Source: Candidatus Symbiopectobacterium sp. NZEC151 (GTDB lineage: Bacteria > Pseudomonadota > Gammaproteobacteria > Enterobacterales > Enterobacteriaceae). From it: a DNA stretch of 64,000 bases. The notes below the pieces were generated by a model. That model saw nothing but the letters and a program-made list of their open reading frames with translations. It had not been told where the DNA came from and did not search any database. Location: assembly GCF_025962655.1 (NCBI RefSeq), contig NZ_JAGFPE010000011.1, positions 36,169 through 100,168 of the forward strand. Direction: 5' to 3'. Below are positions 40,888 to 51,177 of the stretch, one piece after another. Position numbers and translations under genes: made by a program. Every line of letters starts with the position of its first letter. The stretch's first letter is position 1.

Positions 40888-40934
40888 ACACCATATATTG
40901 TATGGTTGAAATTAAAAACATCTACATCTAGTAT
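40888..40934 (+). promoter_or_regulatory. Tandem NrdR boxes upstream of nrdHIEF
   Basis: Box 1 (40888-40903, ACACCATATATTGTAT) matches the NrdR consensus at about 14 of 16 positions. Box 2 (40919-40934) matches at about 10 of 16. They start 31 bases apart, the spacing usual for cooperative NrdR binding. They lie 110-160 bases before nrdH, in the promoter region. Confidence 0.7.
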
Positions 40935-41046
40935 TTAAACACGCCACGGTTATCGATGAGGCGCGTTTCGCAGAAAGGCGGCAGCGGAAGGGTGTCACAA
41001 GGCTGCTTCACCATACTGACTTTAACCCAAAAGGTAAATACGAATC

Positions 41047-41283
41047 ATGCGCATTACTATTTTCACTAAACCGCACTGTGTTCAGTGCAATGCGACGTGC
41101 CGTGCTTTGGATAAACAAGGTATCGCTTATCAGCTTATCGACCTGACGGAAGACGAGCAGGCGTTACAGCGGGTAAGGGCATTGGGTTATCAACAGGTGC
41201 CGGTCGTGATGACAGAAGATGACCACTGGAGCGGTTTTCGCCCGGATAAACTCGGCGCGTTGCGCTCAGCGCAGTTGCAGTAA
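41047..41283 (+). CDS. nrdH: Glutaredoxin-like protein NrdH
   Basis: Electron donor for the class Ib ribonucleotide reductase. It has 78 residues with the redox motif CVQC near the N-terminus, the cis-proline VPVV and the WSGFRPDKL end typical of NrdH. It is the first gene of nrdHIEF. Confidence 0.95.
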   Translation: MRITIFTKPHCVQCNATCRALDKQGIAYQLIDLTEDEQALQRVRALGYQQVPVVMTEDDHWSGFRPDKLGALRSAQLQ

Positions 41284-41292
41284 GGGGGCGTA

Positions 41293-41697
41293 ATGAATCC
41301 ACTGGTCTATTTTTCCAGTCAGTCGGAAAACACGCATCGGTTTATCGCTCGTGTGGGTCTGCCCGCCCTGCGCATTCCGATAGCAGAAGACCAGCCGGTA
41401 CTCAACGTGGCACAACCGTTCATTCTGGTGGTGCCCAGCTACGGCGGAGGAAGCAGCAAAGGTGCCGTGCCGCACCAGGTGATTCGCTTCCTTAACGACG
41501 CCAACAACCGGGCCGGTCTGCGCGGCGTGATTGCCGCAGGCAATATGAACTTCGGCACAGCGTATTGTCTGGCGGGTGACATTATCGCGCAGAAATGCCA
41601 GGTGCCGTACCTGTACCGCTTTGAACTGCTCGGCACACCGGAAGACGTCATCAATGTGCGCAAAGGAGTAACCCAATTTTGGCAACAACATCCGTAA
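41293..41697 (+). CDS. nrdI: Flavodoxin-like protein NrdI
   Basis: Flavoprotein that supplies oxidant for assembly of the Mn(III)2-tyrosyl radical of NrdF. It has 134 residues with the FMN-binding [12 protein letters not shown] and [14 protein letters not shown] stretches. Its 3' end overlaps nrdE by 19 bases. Confidence 0.95.
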   Translation: MNPLVYFSSQSENTHRFIARVGLPALRIPIAEDQPVLNVAQPFILVVPSYGGGSSKGAVPHQVIRFLNDANNRAGLRGVIAAGNMNFGTAYCLAGDIIAQKCQVPYLYRFELLGTPEDVINVRKGVTQFWQQHP

Positions 41698-43838
41698 TCA
41701 ACACCCCCGTGCAGGGAAAAAGCGATAACGCGCTTGATTACCATGCGCTCAATGCCATGCTGAATCTCTATGATGCTGACGGGCACATTCAGTTTGAAAA
41801 AGACCGGCTGGCGGCACGACGCTATTTCCTCCAGCACGTAAACCAGAACACGGTGTTTTTCCACAATCTGGAGGAGAAGCTGCGCTATCTGGTGGAGGAA
41901 GGCTACTATGAAGCTGAGGTATTGGAACAGTATCAATTCAGTTTTATCAAGAGCCTGTTTCAGCAAGCCTATGCGCACAAATTCCGTTTCCAAACCTTCC
42001 TTGGTGCGTTCAAATATTACACCAGCTATACGCTGAAAACCTTTGATGGCAAACGCTATCTGGAACGCTATGAGGATCGGGTCTGTCTGGTTGCCTTGGC
42101 GCTAGCCAAAGGCGATACCCAACTAGCAAGCGCCCTGGTCGACGAGATCATCAGCGGACGTTTTCAACCCGCCACGCCAACCTTTCTCAACTGCGGTAAA
42201 AAACAGCGCGGTGAGTTGGTCTCCTGTTTTCTGTTGCGTATCGAAGACAACATGGAATCTATCGGGCGTGCCATCAACTCGGCGTTGCAGCTCTCCAAGC
42301 GTGGCGGTGGCGTTGCCTTTACCTTGACCAACATTCGTGAAACCGGCGCGCCGATCAAACGTATTGAAAACCAGTCTTCCGGAATCATCCCCATCATGAA
42401 GATGCTTGAGGATGCGTTTTCCTATGCCAATCAACTGGGTGCACGGCAAGGTGCAGGCGCGGTCTACCTCAACGCGCACCATCCTGACATTTTGCGTTTT
42501 CTCGACACCAAGCGTGAAAACGCCGATGAAAAAATCCGCATCAAAACGCTCTCTCTTGGCGTAGTGATCCCGGATATCACCTTCCAATTGGCGAAAACCA
42601 ATCAGGTGATGTACCTGTTCTCTCCCTACGATGTGGAACAGGTGTATGGCGTACCCTTCTCGGAAATCAGCGTGAGCGAGAAGTACCATGAGATGGTAAA
42701 CGATAAACGCATTCGCAAATCGCAGATCAAGGCGCGCGAGTTTTTCCAGATTCTGGCCGAAATACAGTTTGAGTCTGGCTACCCCTACATGATGTTTGAA
42801 GATACGGTGAATCGCGCCAACCCGATTCATGGCCGAATCACCATGAGCAACCTGTGTTCGGAGATCCTTCAGGTCAACGAAGCCAGTCTTTACGATGACG
42901 ACCTGGGCTATCGCCATATCGGCAAGGATATCTCGTGTAATCTGGGATCGCTGAACATCGCCAAAACCATGGATTCACCTGATTTCGGCAATACGGTGGA
43001 AACCGCTATTCGCGCCTTGACGGCGGTTTCTGACATGAGCCACATCGGGTCTGTGCCCTCCATCGCCAAAGGCAATGATGACTCTCATGCCATTGGCCTC
43101 GGACAAATGAACCTGCACGGTTATCTGGCGCGGGAACGGATTTTCTATGGCTCACTGGAAGGCATCGATTTTACTAACATCTACTTCTACACCGTGGCAT
43201 ATCATGCACTGCGCGCCTCTAACCAACTGGCGATTGAGCGTGGGCGCACCTTTGCCGGGTTTGCACAATCGACCTATGCGTCCGGCGACTATTTTACCAA
43301 ATACATCGAACGTACCTGGCAGCCGGAAACGCAACGCGTGCGTGAACTGTTCGAGGCGGCGCAGATTGTTATTCCTTCCCAGCAAGCATGGGCTGAGTTG
43401 CGCGATTCCGTGATGGCGCACGGGCTGTATAACCAGAATTTACAGGCCGTGCCGCCCACCGGATCGATCTCTTACATCAACCATGCAACCTCCAGCATTC
43501 ATCCCATCGTGTCGCGTATTGAGATCCGAAAAGAGGGCAAGATTGGTCGCGTGTACTACCCTGCCCCCTATATGACCAATGACAATCTGGATTACTACCA
43601 GGACGCTTACGAAATAGGCCCGGAAAAAATCATCGACACCTATGCCGCCGCCACCCAGCACGTCGACCAAGGGCTGTCGTTAACCCTGTTTTTCCGCGAT
43701 ACCGCCACCACCCGGGATATCAACAAGGCACAGATTTATGCCTGGAAACAAGGCATTAAAACCATTTATTACGTGCGCATACGCCAGATGGCGCTGGAAG
43801 GCACCGAAGTGCAAGGCTGTGTCTCCTGTGCGCTCTGA
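41679..43838 (+). CDS. nrdE: Class Ib ribonucleotide reductase alpha subunit NrdE
   Basis: Catalytic subunit that reduces ribonucleoside diphosphates. It has 719 residues (E. coli 714) with [21 protein letters not shown] (active-site cysteines), NLCSEIL, the radical-transfer region near the C-terminus and the redox pair GCVSCAL. The start is TTG at 41679, inside nrdI, giving the family N-terminus MATTS. No ATG lies nearby in frame. Confidence 0.95.
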   Translation: MATTSVINTPVQGKSDNALDYHALNAMLNLYDADGHIQFEKDRLAARRYFLQHVNQNTVFFHNLEEKLRYLVEEGYYEAEVLEQYQFSFIKSLFQQAYAHKFRFQTFLGAFKYYTSYTLKTFDGKRYLERYEDRVCLVALALAKGDTQLASALVDEIISGRFQPATPTFLNCGKKQRGELVSCFLLRIEDNMESIGRAINSALQLSKRGGGVAFTLTNIRETGAPIKRIENQSSGIIPIMKMLEDAFSYANQLGARQGAGAVYLNAHHPDILRFLDTKRENADEKIRIKTLSLGVVIPDITFQLAKTNQVMYLFSPYDVEQVYGVPFSEISVSEKYHEMVNDKRIRKSQIKAREFFQILAEIQFESGYPYMMFEDTVNRANPIHGRITMSNLCSEILQVNEASLYDDDLGYRHIGKDISCNLGSLNIAKTMDSPDFGNTVETAIRALTAVSDMSHIGSVPSIAKGNDDSHAIGLGQMNLHGYLARERIFYGSLEGIDFTNIYFYTVAYHALRASNQLAIERGRTFAGFAQSTYASGDYFTKYIERTWQPETQRVRELFEAAQIVIPSQQAWAELRDSVMAHGLYNQNLQAVPPTGSISYINHATSSIHPIVSRIEIRKEGKIGRVYYPAPYMTNDNLDYYQDAYEIGPEKIIDTYAAATQHVDQGLSLTLFFRDTATTRDINKAQIYAWKQGIKTIYYVRIRQMALEGTEVQGCVSCAL

Positions 43839-43841
43839 TAG

Positions 43842-44825
<984 letters not shown>

Positions 44826-44892
44826 GCGACAAAATGCGGCCCGGAAGCAATGCATCCCGGGCCCACCTTCCTCTCAGCACGACGTAACCGCG

Positions 44893-45582
44893 TTAACGCA
44901 GAAAAAAATAGCCGTGGGGAATGGGCGGCGTAGCCGATACTTTTCGCGGTACGGGCGTTCTGACCCTGCTGCGGTTACTGTCCATCGAAAAATTGTTTAA
45001 AGAAAAAATCCCTCTATGCGTTATCCGCCACAGCAGATAAAGGGAGTATTCACTGCGAATATCCATTTTTCGCTTTAAACGACTAATAACGGAGTAGGCT
45101 ATATCCTTAAGCCCGGCAGGAATACGGCCATGCGTTATCTCCTCCCAGTACTTTAACAGTTGTCGCTCGTGTGAGTTAAACCTGACATAGGCGCATTTCT
45201 CTTTGTCTAGCGATCCCAACCAAGAGTGGCTTAGCATAAATAAATCACGATTGGCGATATCTGAAGATACCACGATACAATAAGGACTCAGCACCAAATG
45301 TCGCTTCAACCGCCGTAGCTTAATTACATCAGAAAAAAAGATACGATAGACAATGATATCGCTGTTATTAGCAAGTAATAACTGATTTGTTTTCTCCATC
45401 TCATGAAAGGTTTGATTACCTATAACCAACGCATTACGGTATTCCCCCCTACGTGTTAGCTTTTTCTCGTTGTAGTGATCGAATACATCCACATCAGGAT
45501 TGCCATCGAATTTTTTATAAAAAAGATCGCTCAACCCTATATAACGATAATAGAGTGTATCCGCAATAACTATTGTTCTCAT
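44893..45582 (-). CDS. LuxR-type HTH regulator at the end of the Tad locus
   Basis: A 229-residue protein. The first 130 residues look like a receiver-type fold (MRTIVIADTLYYRYIGL, then DVDVFDHYNEKK), but I see no clear phospho-acceptor aspartate set, so it may be a pseudo-receiver. From about 137 the sequence FNSHERQLLKYWEEITHGR, IAYSVISRLKRKM and DIRSEYSLY follows the LuxR/NarL helix-turn-helix pattern. The frame opens at 45597, but the ATG at 45582 has a G-rich site just upstream. It lies 25 bases after tadG, so co-transcription is likely. Control of the pilus locus is inference from position. Confidence 0.7.
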   Translation of the reverse strand: MRTIVIADTLYYRYIGLSDLFYKKFDGNPDVDVFDHYNEKKLTRRGEYRNALVIGNQTFHEMEKTNQLLLANNSDIIVYRIFFSDVIKLRRLKRHLVLSPYCIVVSSDIANRDLFMLSHSWLGSLDKEKCAYVRFNSHERQLLKYWEEITHGRIPAGLKDIAYSVISRLKRKMDIRSEYSLYLLWRITHRGIFSLNNFSMDSNRSRVRTPVPRKVSATPPIPHGYFFLR

Positions 45583-45606
45583 ACCCCCCCCAAACATGGA
45601 AACAAC

Positions 45607-47400
45607 TTATCGATTAAAACCACTTTTATCGATAAAATTAATTTTTTCTTTTTTGGATATTTTTGCCAAAATATTTACCAAACTTAAGTAATTATCCACC
45701 ACAAATGCATTATCATTGCCGACACAGAATTCCTTCCAAAACTTAATATTTTTACCATCAAGACCGTCCTTAGCCAAGGAAATAAAAAAAATATCCACCT
45801 CCACTGTTTTATGGATTTTATTATAATTTAACAAACCCTCTTTTATGCGTTTGCAAATATGGTATTCCTTATGAAGCGCTGTAGCCAATTCTTTCGGCCT
45901 ACCGCTATCTTCCCCATCAGTAACCATGATAATAACTTTTTTAGGGTTAATACCCTTAGCAATCACAGGTAGCGATCGCAACAAACCACTGCTACTGTCT
46001 GTATTTCCTCCTTGTATCTTCATTGTTTTAAAATGAGAGATGACATCAGCCTTCGAGGTTAATTCAATCAAATATGAGGTCGGAGACTCTCTGTTTCGCG
46101 AAAATTCGGCATAATCAGTTATCTTCTTTACATCAGATTCGCGTGGTAACTTTATTGTATGCCAATGATCAAAACACATATTGTTAAACATGCCATCTTT
46201 ATCATGATAAGGAAAGTAGGTATAAGTAGTAACTGAGTTTTCAGAAAACAAATAGTCATCCTTCAACGTTTCATCGAAATCAATAGTTTCAACATTTACC
46301 ACATTTAAATAATTTTTTGCCAGTGTGGATAATTTATCAGCCTTATGATAATGAAGAGTAAACTCTTCAGGATGTGCCCGCAAATTGGCACGAGGATCAG
46401 CATCACAGCTATAAAAAGGAAATGAATTTCCATTCATTTTTGAAATTTCAGCACACCATTTTTTATCATCAACCATTTTCGCCATAGTAAGCCCCAAACC
46501 AGGTGAGACGATTGATTTATAATAAGAGGTGATGATCTCATCCTGCTGGTTGATATCCTTATTTTTCAAAGCAAAGTTTTTGTTATACCAAAAATCGAAA
46601 TCAACCCTTTTATTTTTAAACTCCGCATACTCTTTTTTAAGTTTTCCAACAAAAGAACAGCCTGTTTCTTTTCCACCAAAAACATTTTTTTTACTCAATT
46701 TAACAGGAACGCCAATGTTAAAAGGGACAATGCCAATGGTGTTTTTCTCGTTACTATTAAGAATAGTTTGAGAGAAATTCACTACTGCATCTTTTAAAAT
46801 ATCATATTTAATACCAGATTTCAGCCCATTAATCTCACCGCCCATAGAAGAAGAAATATCTACAACAAAAACAAAATCCGTAGGGAGACTTTTCTGTTCC
46901 ATCGATTTTCTGACTGTACCGGCAGAACTGTCAGCACGAATAAGGACATTATCGCTAAATCCCACCTCGTTATATTTCTTGAAAATAGGATGTAATATTG
47001 CGATCCCTGATGCATTATAATCAATTGAGGTTAACTTTTTTGCATTATCACGGTTTAAACTGACCATAACGTCCAGATCGTTATCATTAAAGGCTACGTT
47101 GGGCAGATAATAATTCAGATAGCGGCTCAGAAGCTTTTCATTCGCCTCCTTGTTGCCATGCTTGATACCACATTCTTTATCCGCAACGTAATCGCAGCGA
47201 TCGTTTATCGCAATGGCTAACACCCCCTGATTCATCGCATCAGCCAATCGGGCGCGGTTTGCCTGAAAATGAGCTCCATCAAGTGCTAAAGAAAAAAACA
47301 TCAGCAGCATTGGAAACATAATAGCAAACAACAATGTCGTTGCCCCAGACTCTCTGCGGAAAACCAAGAGAAAGAAATCAACAGCATGTTTTATCTTCAT
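45607..47400 (-). CDS. tadG: Tad pilus assembly protein TadG (vWA domain)
   Basis: A 597-residue protein with one N-terminal membrane segment of the TadE/TadG pseudopilin type (RRESGATTLLFAIMFPML) followed by a von Willebrand A domain. The MIDAS motif is DISSS at about 181-185, and TDGED lies in the C-terminal half. A large region between these holds six or more cysteines. TadG-type proteins are envelope anchors or regulators of Flp pilus assembly. It is the most AT-rich gene of the locus. It follows tadF by about 36 bases. Confidence 0.85.
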   Translation of the reverse strand: MKIKHAVDFFLLVFRRESGATTLLFAIMFPMLLMFFSLALDGAHFQANRARLADAMNQGVLAIAINDRCDYVADKECGIKHGNKEANEKLLSRYLNYYLPNVAFNDNDLDVMVSLNRDNAKKLTSIDYNASGIAILHPIFKKYNEVGFSDNVLIRADSSAGTVRKSMEQKSLPTDFVFVVDISSSMGGEINGLKSGIKYDILKDAVVNFSQTILNSNEKNTIGIVPFNIGVPVKLSKKNVFGGKETGCSFVGKLKKEYAEFKNKRVDFDFWYNKNFALKNKDINQQDEIITSYYKSIVSPGLGLTMAKMVDDKKWCAEISKMNGNSFPFYSCDADPRANLRAHPEEFTLHYHKADKLSTLAKNYLNVVNVETIDFDETLKDDYLFSENSVTTYTYFPYHDKDGMFNNMCFDHWHTIKLPRESDVKKITDYAEFSRNRESPTSYLIELTSKADVISHFKTMKIQGGNTDSSSGLLRSLPVIAKGINPKKVIIMVTDGEDSGRPKELATALHKEYHICKRIKEGLLNYNKIHKTVEVDIFFISLAKDGLDGKNIKFWKEFCVGNDNAFVVDNYLSLVNILAKISKKEKINFIDKSGFNR

Positions 47401-47436
47401 GACTCTCCCTGAGATGATTATCGAACGCCAAAAAAC

Positions 47437-48063
47437 TCACCGAGGAATTACCGCATTACTAACCGAGATATTTCCAATAGATAGTCCAATAGCATTTAAC
47501 ATTCTTATTAATAAACTATACTGACCTTGAGTACAGAGGGTGACTTGATAAACAGGTAGCCAACGCCCCCCCTGCACTGATGCAGTATCAGCATGAGAAA
47601 AAGGGGAAAGCGGAATTCGTTTAGTAAAATCCTTGGCAAAGTCAGACTTTGGACAATAGTCATCCTTAACATTATCAACAGTAAACGCTATCGGGCTTCC
47701 TTTTAATTTTTTCTCTGATTTGGCAGCATCATCGAAATAGATGGCATCCACGTAGAGATTGTACTTTTTTCCGAGGTGAGTTTCAGCCAAGAGCATCGCC
47801 GCCAACATATCTAACTGATCGACATCATCCTGTGTCAAAACTTCTTTTCCTTGATAAAGTGCTGTGCGCTCACGCAACACACTGGCAAGAGACTGACTGA
47901 CACGTTCCATATATCCTTTGTTTAAAAAATATCGACTGTAATCAATTAATAAAAAACAAAGCAGCATAATAGAAAAAAAATAGAAAATAAACTCAATCAC
48001 TACACTTCCTTTCTCACTTTCTATCCCAAACAGCAATTTTCTTTTTCTGTAACGCGAAGACAT
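47437..48063 (-). CDS. tadF: Tad pseudopilin TadF
   Basis: A 208-residue protein with the pseudopilin start EKGSVVIEFIFYFF and one membrane helix, then a periplasmic part with two or more cysteines. The frame is open to 48126, but the ATG at 48063 has GGAGAA nine bases upstream and lies just after the tadE stop. TadE and TadF are processed by TadV in the model system. Assignment as TadF rests on position between tadE and tadG and on the N-terminal motif. Confidence 0.78.
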   Translation of the reverse strand: MSSRYRKRKLLFGIESEKGSVVIEFIFYFFSIMLLCFLLIDYSRYFLNKGYMERVSQSLASVLRERTALYQGKEVLTQDDVDQLDMLAAMLLAETHLGKKYNLYVDAIYFDDAAKSEKKLKGSPIAFTVDNVKDDYCPKSDFAKDFTKRIPLSPFSHADTASVQGGRWLPVYQVTLCTQGQYSLLIRMLNAIGLSIGNISVSNAVIPR

Positions 48064-48064
48064 A

Positions 48065-48559
48065 TTACAATTCTCCTCGCTGAAATTCCTGAACAAAAGC
48101 AATCTTTCGCTTCCATCGCTGTTCAACCATCACCGTTGGAAATATAAAGAAGAGAGGTTGATAATGAATGTTAACATCATACAGCGCCAACGGTTTTCCA
48201 ACCGCATGGGTAGATGAGCAATGTTTGCCATTCTCAATTAACGCAGCAATGTCATTACAATATTGTGCAGATACACGTATCGTATTTTTTTGGGTAAATA
48301 ACGGCCATACATCTAAACGCTCATTAAAGGCTTTCTTGAAATAAGCGCGGTAATCACTATCAGGCTGACGAAGCGATGTACGATAGCTGGATTCGGCCAG
48401 AATCAAATCCAGGGCAGATGAAATATAAACCACCCGACACAGTTCTGCGAGAAAAAGAAGTGCCATAATAAAAGGGATAAGGATCAAAGAAAACTCAAGC
48501 GCGGCACTTCCAGTACTCGAACGGTACCATAAAAGCACATATTTCCTTTTGTTGTTCAA
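48065..48559 (-). CDS. tadE: Tad pseudopilin TadE
   Basis: A 164-residue protein with the TadE-type motif GSAALEFSLILIPF and one membrane helix (about 20-45), then a periplasmic domain with two cysteines near 99 and 113. It precedes tadF directly. Pseudopilins of this type are needed for Flp pilus assembly. Confidence 0.82.
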   Translation of the reverse strand: MNNKRKYVLLWYRSSTGSAALEFSLILIPFIMALLFLAELCRVVYISSALDLILAESSYRTSLRQPDSDYRAYFKKAFNERLDVWPLFTQKNTIRVSAQYCNDIAALIENGKHCSSTHAVGKPLALYDVNIHYQPLFFIFPTVMVEQRWKRKIAFVQEFQRGEL

Positions 48560-48576
48560 TTTTTAATCCTTCTTAC

Positions 48577-49023
48577 TTACACAGCCCACAACAGCCAATA
48601 GCCACAGCAGATAGCAACACCGTAGGGTACGGTGATGACATTCTGTTTTGAGAACACTCGGTAATATAAACACGTAAGCAACGTGAGTGGGATCCCTGCC
48701 ATTCCCGTCAATAAGAGAAAATCCCCTATATGTGGCGTTGAAAGCCCCGTTGATAATGCACATACCAGTTTAATATCACCTGCACCTATTACTCCTGCTA
48801 CAGAGAAAACAAAACCGACACAAAACAATAGCGACAATATAATTAATGAGAGATCGTCAACATGGTGAAAAGCTAATAAAAGTGAAAGCAAAAAGATAAG
48901 CAATGTTGTCACATTGGTAATTTGTCTAAAACGAATATCTGTATAACAAACGAATATCAATATTACACTGATAGCTATTGCCAGCATCCCTTCTACTTTC
49001 ACTTTTAGTTGTCCCTTAAACAT
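48577..49023 (-). CDS. tadV: Prepilin peptidase TadV (A24 family)
   Basis: Aspartic membrane peptidase that cleaves the Flp leader. The two catalytic aspartates are in CYTDIRFRQITN and GAGDIKLV, and about five hydrophobic segments are visible. The start is uncertain: the frame opens with TTG at 49089, ATG lies at 49023 and 48987, and a GTG at 49002 has the best ribosome-binding site (AAGGGA, nine bases). From 49023 it gives 148 residues, normal for TadV. It sits between tadD and tadE, not beside flp as in Aggregatibacter. Confidence 0.82.
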   Translation of the reverse strand: MFKGQLKVKVEGMLAIAISVILIFVCYTDIRFRQITNVTTLLIFLLSLLLAFHHVDDLSLIILSLLFCVGFVFSVAGVIGAGDIKLVCALSTGLSTPHIGDFLLLTGMAGIPLTLLTCLYYRVFSKQNVITVPYGVAICCGYWLLWAV

Positions 49024-49158
49024 GCCAGAAGCGTTTATAATCCACTGAATAGTATGGTGTATGCAATCGACAGGCGATACGGTAATCAACGTAATACAAT
49101 TATAAACCGCCTAACAACACCAGCTCAGAGAAAATAAATAAAAGGAGCCCAAAAAAGA

Positions 49159-50334
49159 TTAGCCGTGATAGAAATCAAACACCAATCTTTCCGGTTCTGA
49201 TTTTTCAGCCGCAAGGTGGAATACTTTCAACTTATCCAGTTTTTTCTTTAATATGAACTTAACAAGAATAGTGTTATTATCTTTATGCGCAATTGAAATT
49301 GACCGTACATTACCATCTACCATCAAGCTGTTTCCTATGCGTAATATGTCATCACTTGCCGTCACGCCTCGTAATTCATAGACTACCTGGTTCAGTGTCC
49401 GATCACCAAGTTGTTTAATTGCAATTCGTTCCCGAGATGCCATTGCCATGCGGAAATACTTTTCATGTTGTCCCGCCCGGACCGCAATAATCTCGTTATT
49501 ATGTTCTTTCGATAACGGTAAAGCGGGCGTAGCGTCTTCATCACCTTGGCCTTTTTTTATCAATACCTCTTGCTTAGCCAGCAATTCGCGTTGCTGTAAC
49601 TGGAGTTGAGAGCGGGGCTTGATTTTTGATAACGATTCAAGCAAACCATCACTGACATCAACGTTCTTTGCTCGATGCAGCACCGCTTCCGCGCCCTCAA
49701 AATCCCGCATTTTCACCAGCACAAACACTAAATTATGTAATAGGTTTTCACCCGTATACCCTCGCGCATATAAGGGTGCCAGATAATCCCTCGCGGTAGG
49801 ATAATCCTCCTGCATGATGGCCAGCATCGCCAGGTTGTTAATGACCTTATCTTCATCAACAAAATGCGTCCGAGCTTTATCGAACGATGCCTTGGCAGCA
49901 AGATAATCGCCCTGCTGCGCCAGCAACACGCCTTGTGTGTTTAACGCTTCCCCGTGTTCAGGATTTTTACTTAAAGCCGCCCTGACGCAACCAAGCGCTT
50001 GCGCGATCTGTCCCTGTTCCAGCAAATTCTTGCCTTCAAGCAACAGAATATCTTCATCGGGATTATCGACCAGCAAAGGCGCTAAATAATGCCTTGATGA
50101 TTCATAATCCATGGCAGAGTGGTAATGATTTGCCAAAATATACCGTGTTTTTGCATCCTCTTTTCGATTTAGTTTTTCACGATATAACTTAATGAGTCCT
50201 TGGAAATCATTCATCTTGGTAAGAATAAACTCCTTCTGTTCCTCATCGATAGCATCGTGATCTCCGGCTTTCGTAACACACCCGCCGAGCAACAACCCTG
50301 AAAGTAATAATAAAATATTAACTAACTTCCCCAT
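49159..50334 (-). CDS. tadD: Tad lipoprotein TadD with TPR repeats and AMIN-like C-terminus
   Basis: A 391-residue lipoprotein with the lipobox LLGGC (cysteine at 19) and several TPR-like units (about 60-230, for example AKASFDKARTHF). TadD acts as the pilotin-like factor for the RcpA secretin. The usual TadD is about 250 residues. Here the last 90 (about 300-391, SIAHKDNNTILVKFIL to PERLVFDFYHG) resemble an AMIN domain, which in PilQ-type secretins binds peptidoglycan. That domain call is by eye. The start overlaps tadC by 13 bases. Confidence 0.8.
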   Translation of the reverse strand: MGKLVNILLLLSGLLLGGCVTKAGDHDAIDEEQKEFILTKMNDFQGLIKLYREKLNRKEDAKTRYILANHYHSAMDYESSRHYLAPLLVDNPDEDILLLEGKNLLEQGQIAQALGCVRAALSKNPEHGEALNTQGVLLAQQGDYLAAKASFDKARTHFVDEDKVINNLAMLAIMQEDYPTARDYLAPLYARGYTGENLLHNLVFVLVKMRDFEGAEAVLHRAKNVDVSDGLLESLSKIKPRSQLQLQQRELLAKQEVLIKKGQGDEDATPALPLSKEHNNEIIAVRAGQHEKYFRMAMASRERIAIKQLGDRTLNQVVYELRGVTASDDILRIGNSLMVDGNVRSISIAHKDNNTILVKFILKKKLDKLKVFHLAAEKSEPERLVFDFYHG

Positions 50335-51170
50335 AATGCCATCATCCCTATCAAACCTGGTCCGACAATTATTGCCAACAATGGAAACATAATAAAGCCA
50401 ATCATCGGCATGGTCATTTTGGCAGATAAGCTTGCCACTTTTTCTTCCATATCGAGTAACTGTATATCTCTCATTTCCTTGCCTAAAGCGATTAACACTT
50501 TATAAATGGATGAGCCAAAATTTATGCTCTGCTGCAATGTAGTACAGAACATTCTCACTTCATTACTGGCCATCTCTTGATAAAGTTGTTCCAACGCAGC
50601 ATTGATTCCACTCACCTCTGTTTTTAGCATCACACGTTCCAGAATTCTGGCAATATCCTTATTAACATGTTTAGTGTTATCACTAATATATCGCATAGAT
50701 TTTTCAACAGTCATTCCAGACTGAATACAAACCGCCATCATATCAATAATAAAAGGTAAATCATTTGATATGCTTTTTAAGCGTTTTCCAATGATACGTT
50801 TTTTTACCATATCAGGTAAAATAATGACTACCACACTCAGTATTAAAAGACAGATGAGTAAAACATTCATCGACACCTGAAGCACACCACTGATGCTCAG
50901 TAAAAATAATATGCCGCCAAGCGTAACGACGGTTAACATTTTTAGTAGCACATTTTTATCTAACAATGATGCAATCGAAATTAAACGACTTGATTTTATC
51001 AAAATCGTTTCAACATGCGATGCGTCATCCTGGTTTGCAGCCTCACTCAATGAATGCTTATGTACATTCAACAACCCTAATGACCTGTTTTTATTCTTGT
51101 CTTTAAAAAAATGGATGAGAAGTCCACCCAGGCCCAATACTATCATGAGCAGTGAAAATAGATAAAACAT
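50322..51170 (-). CDS. tadC: Tad inner-membrane platform protein TadC
   Basis: A 282-residue GspF-type platform protein with hydrophobic segments at the N-terminus, near 85-125 and at the C-terminus. The cytoplasmic core FIIDMMAVCIQSGMTVEKSM and the LALGKEMRDIQLL stretch are typical of TadC. It pairs with TadB to form the pilus platform. It follows tadB by eight bases. Confidence 0.88.
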   Translation of the reverse strand: MFYLFSLLMIVLGLGGLLIHFFKDKNKNRSLGLLNVHKHSLSEAANQDDASHVETILIKSSRLISIASLLDKNVLLKMLTVVTLGGILFLLSISGVLQVSMNVLLICLLILSVVVIILPDMVKKRIIGKRLKSISNDLPFIIDMMAVCIQSGMTVEKSMRYISDNTKHVNKDIARILERVMLKTEVSGINAALEQLYQEMASNEVRMFCTTLQQSINFGSSIYKVLIALGKEMRDIQLLDMEEKVASLSAKMTMPMIGFIMFPLLAIIVGPGLIGMMALWGS

Positions 51171-51177
51171 AACTCAC

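Noticed and set aside
44826..44892. Possible attachment site at the nrdF/Tad junction
   Set aside because: I compared the junction with the tRNA-Asp 3' end and found no shared stretch. There is also no integrase in the window.
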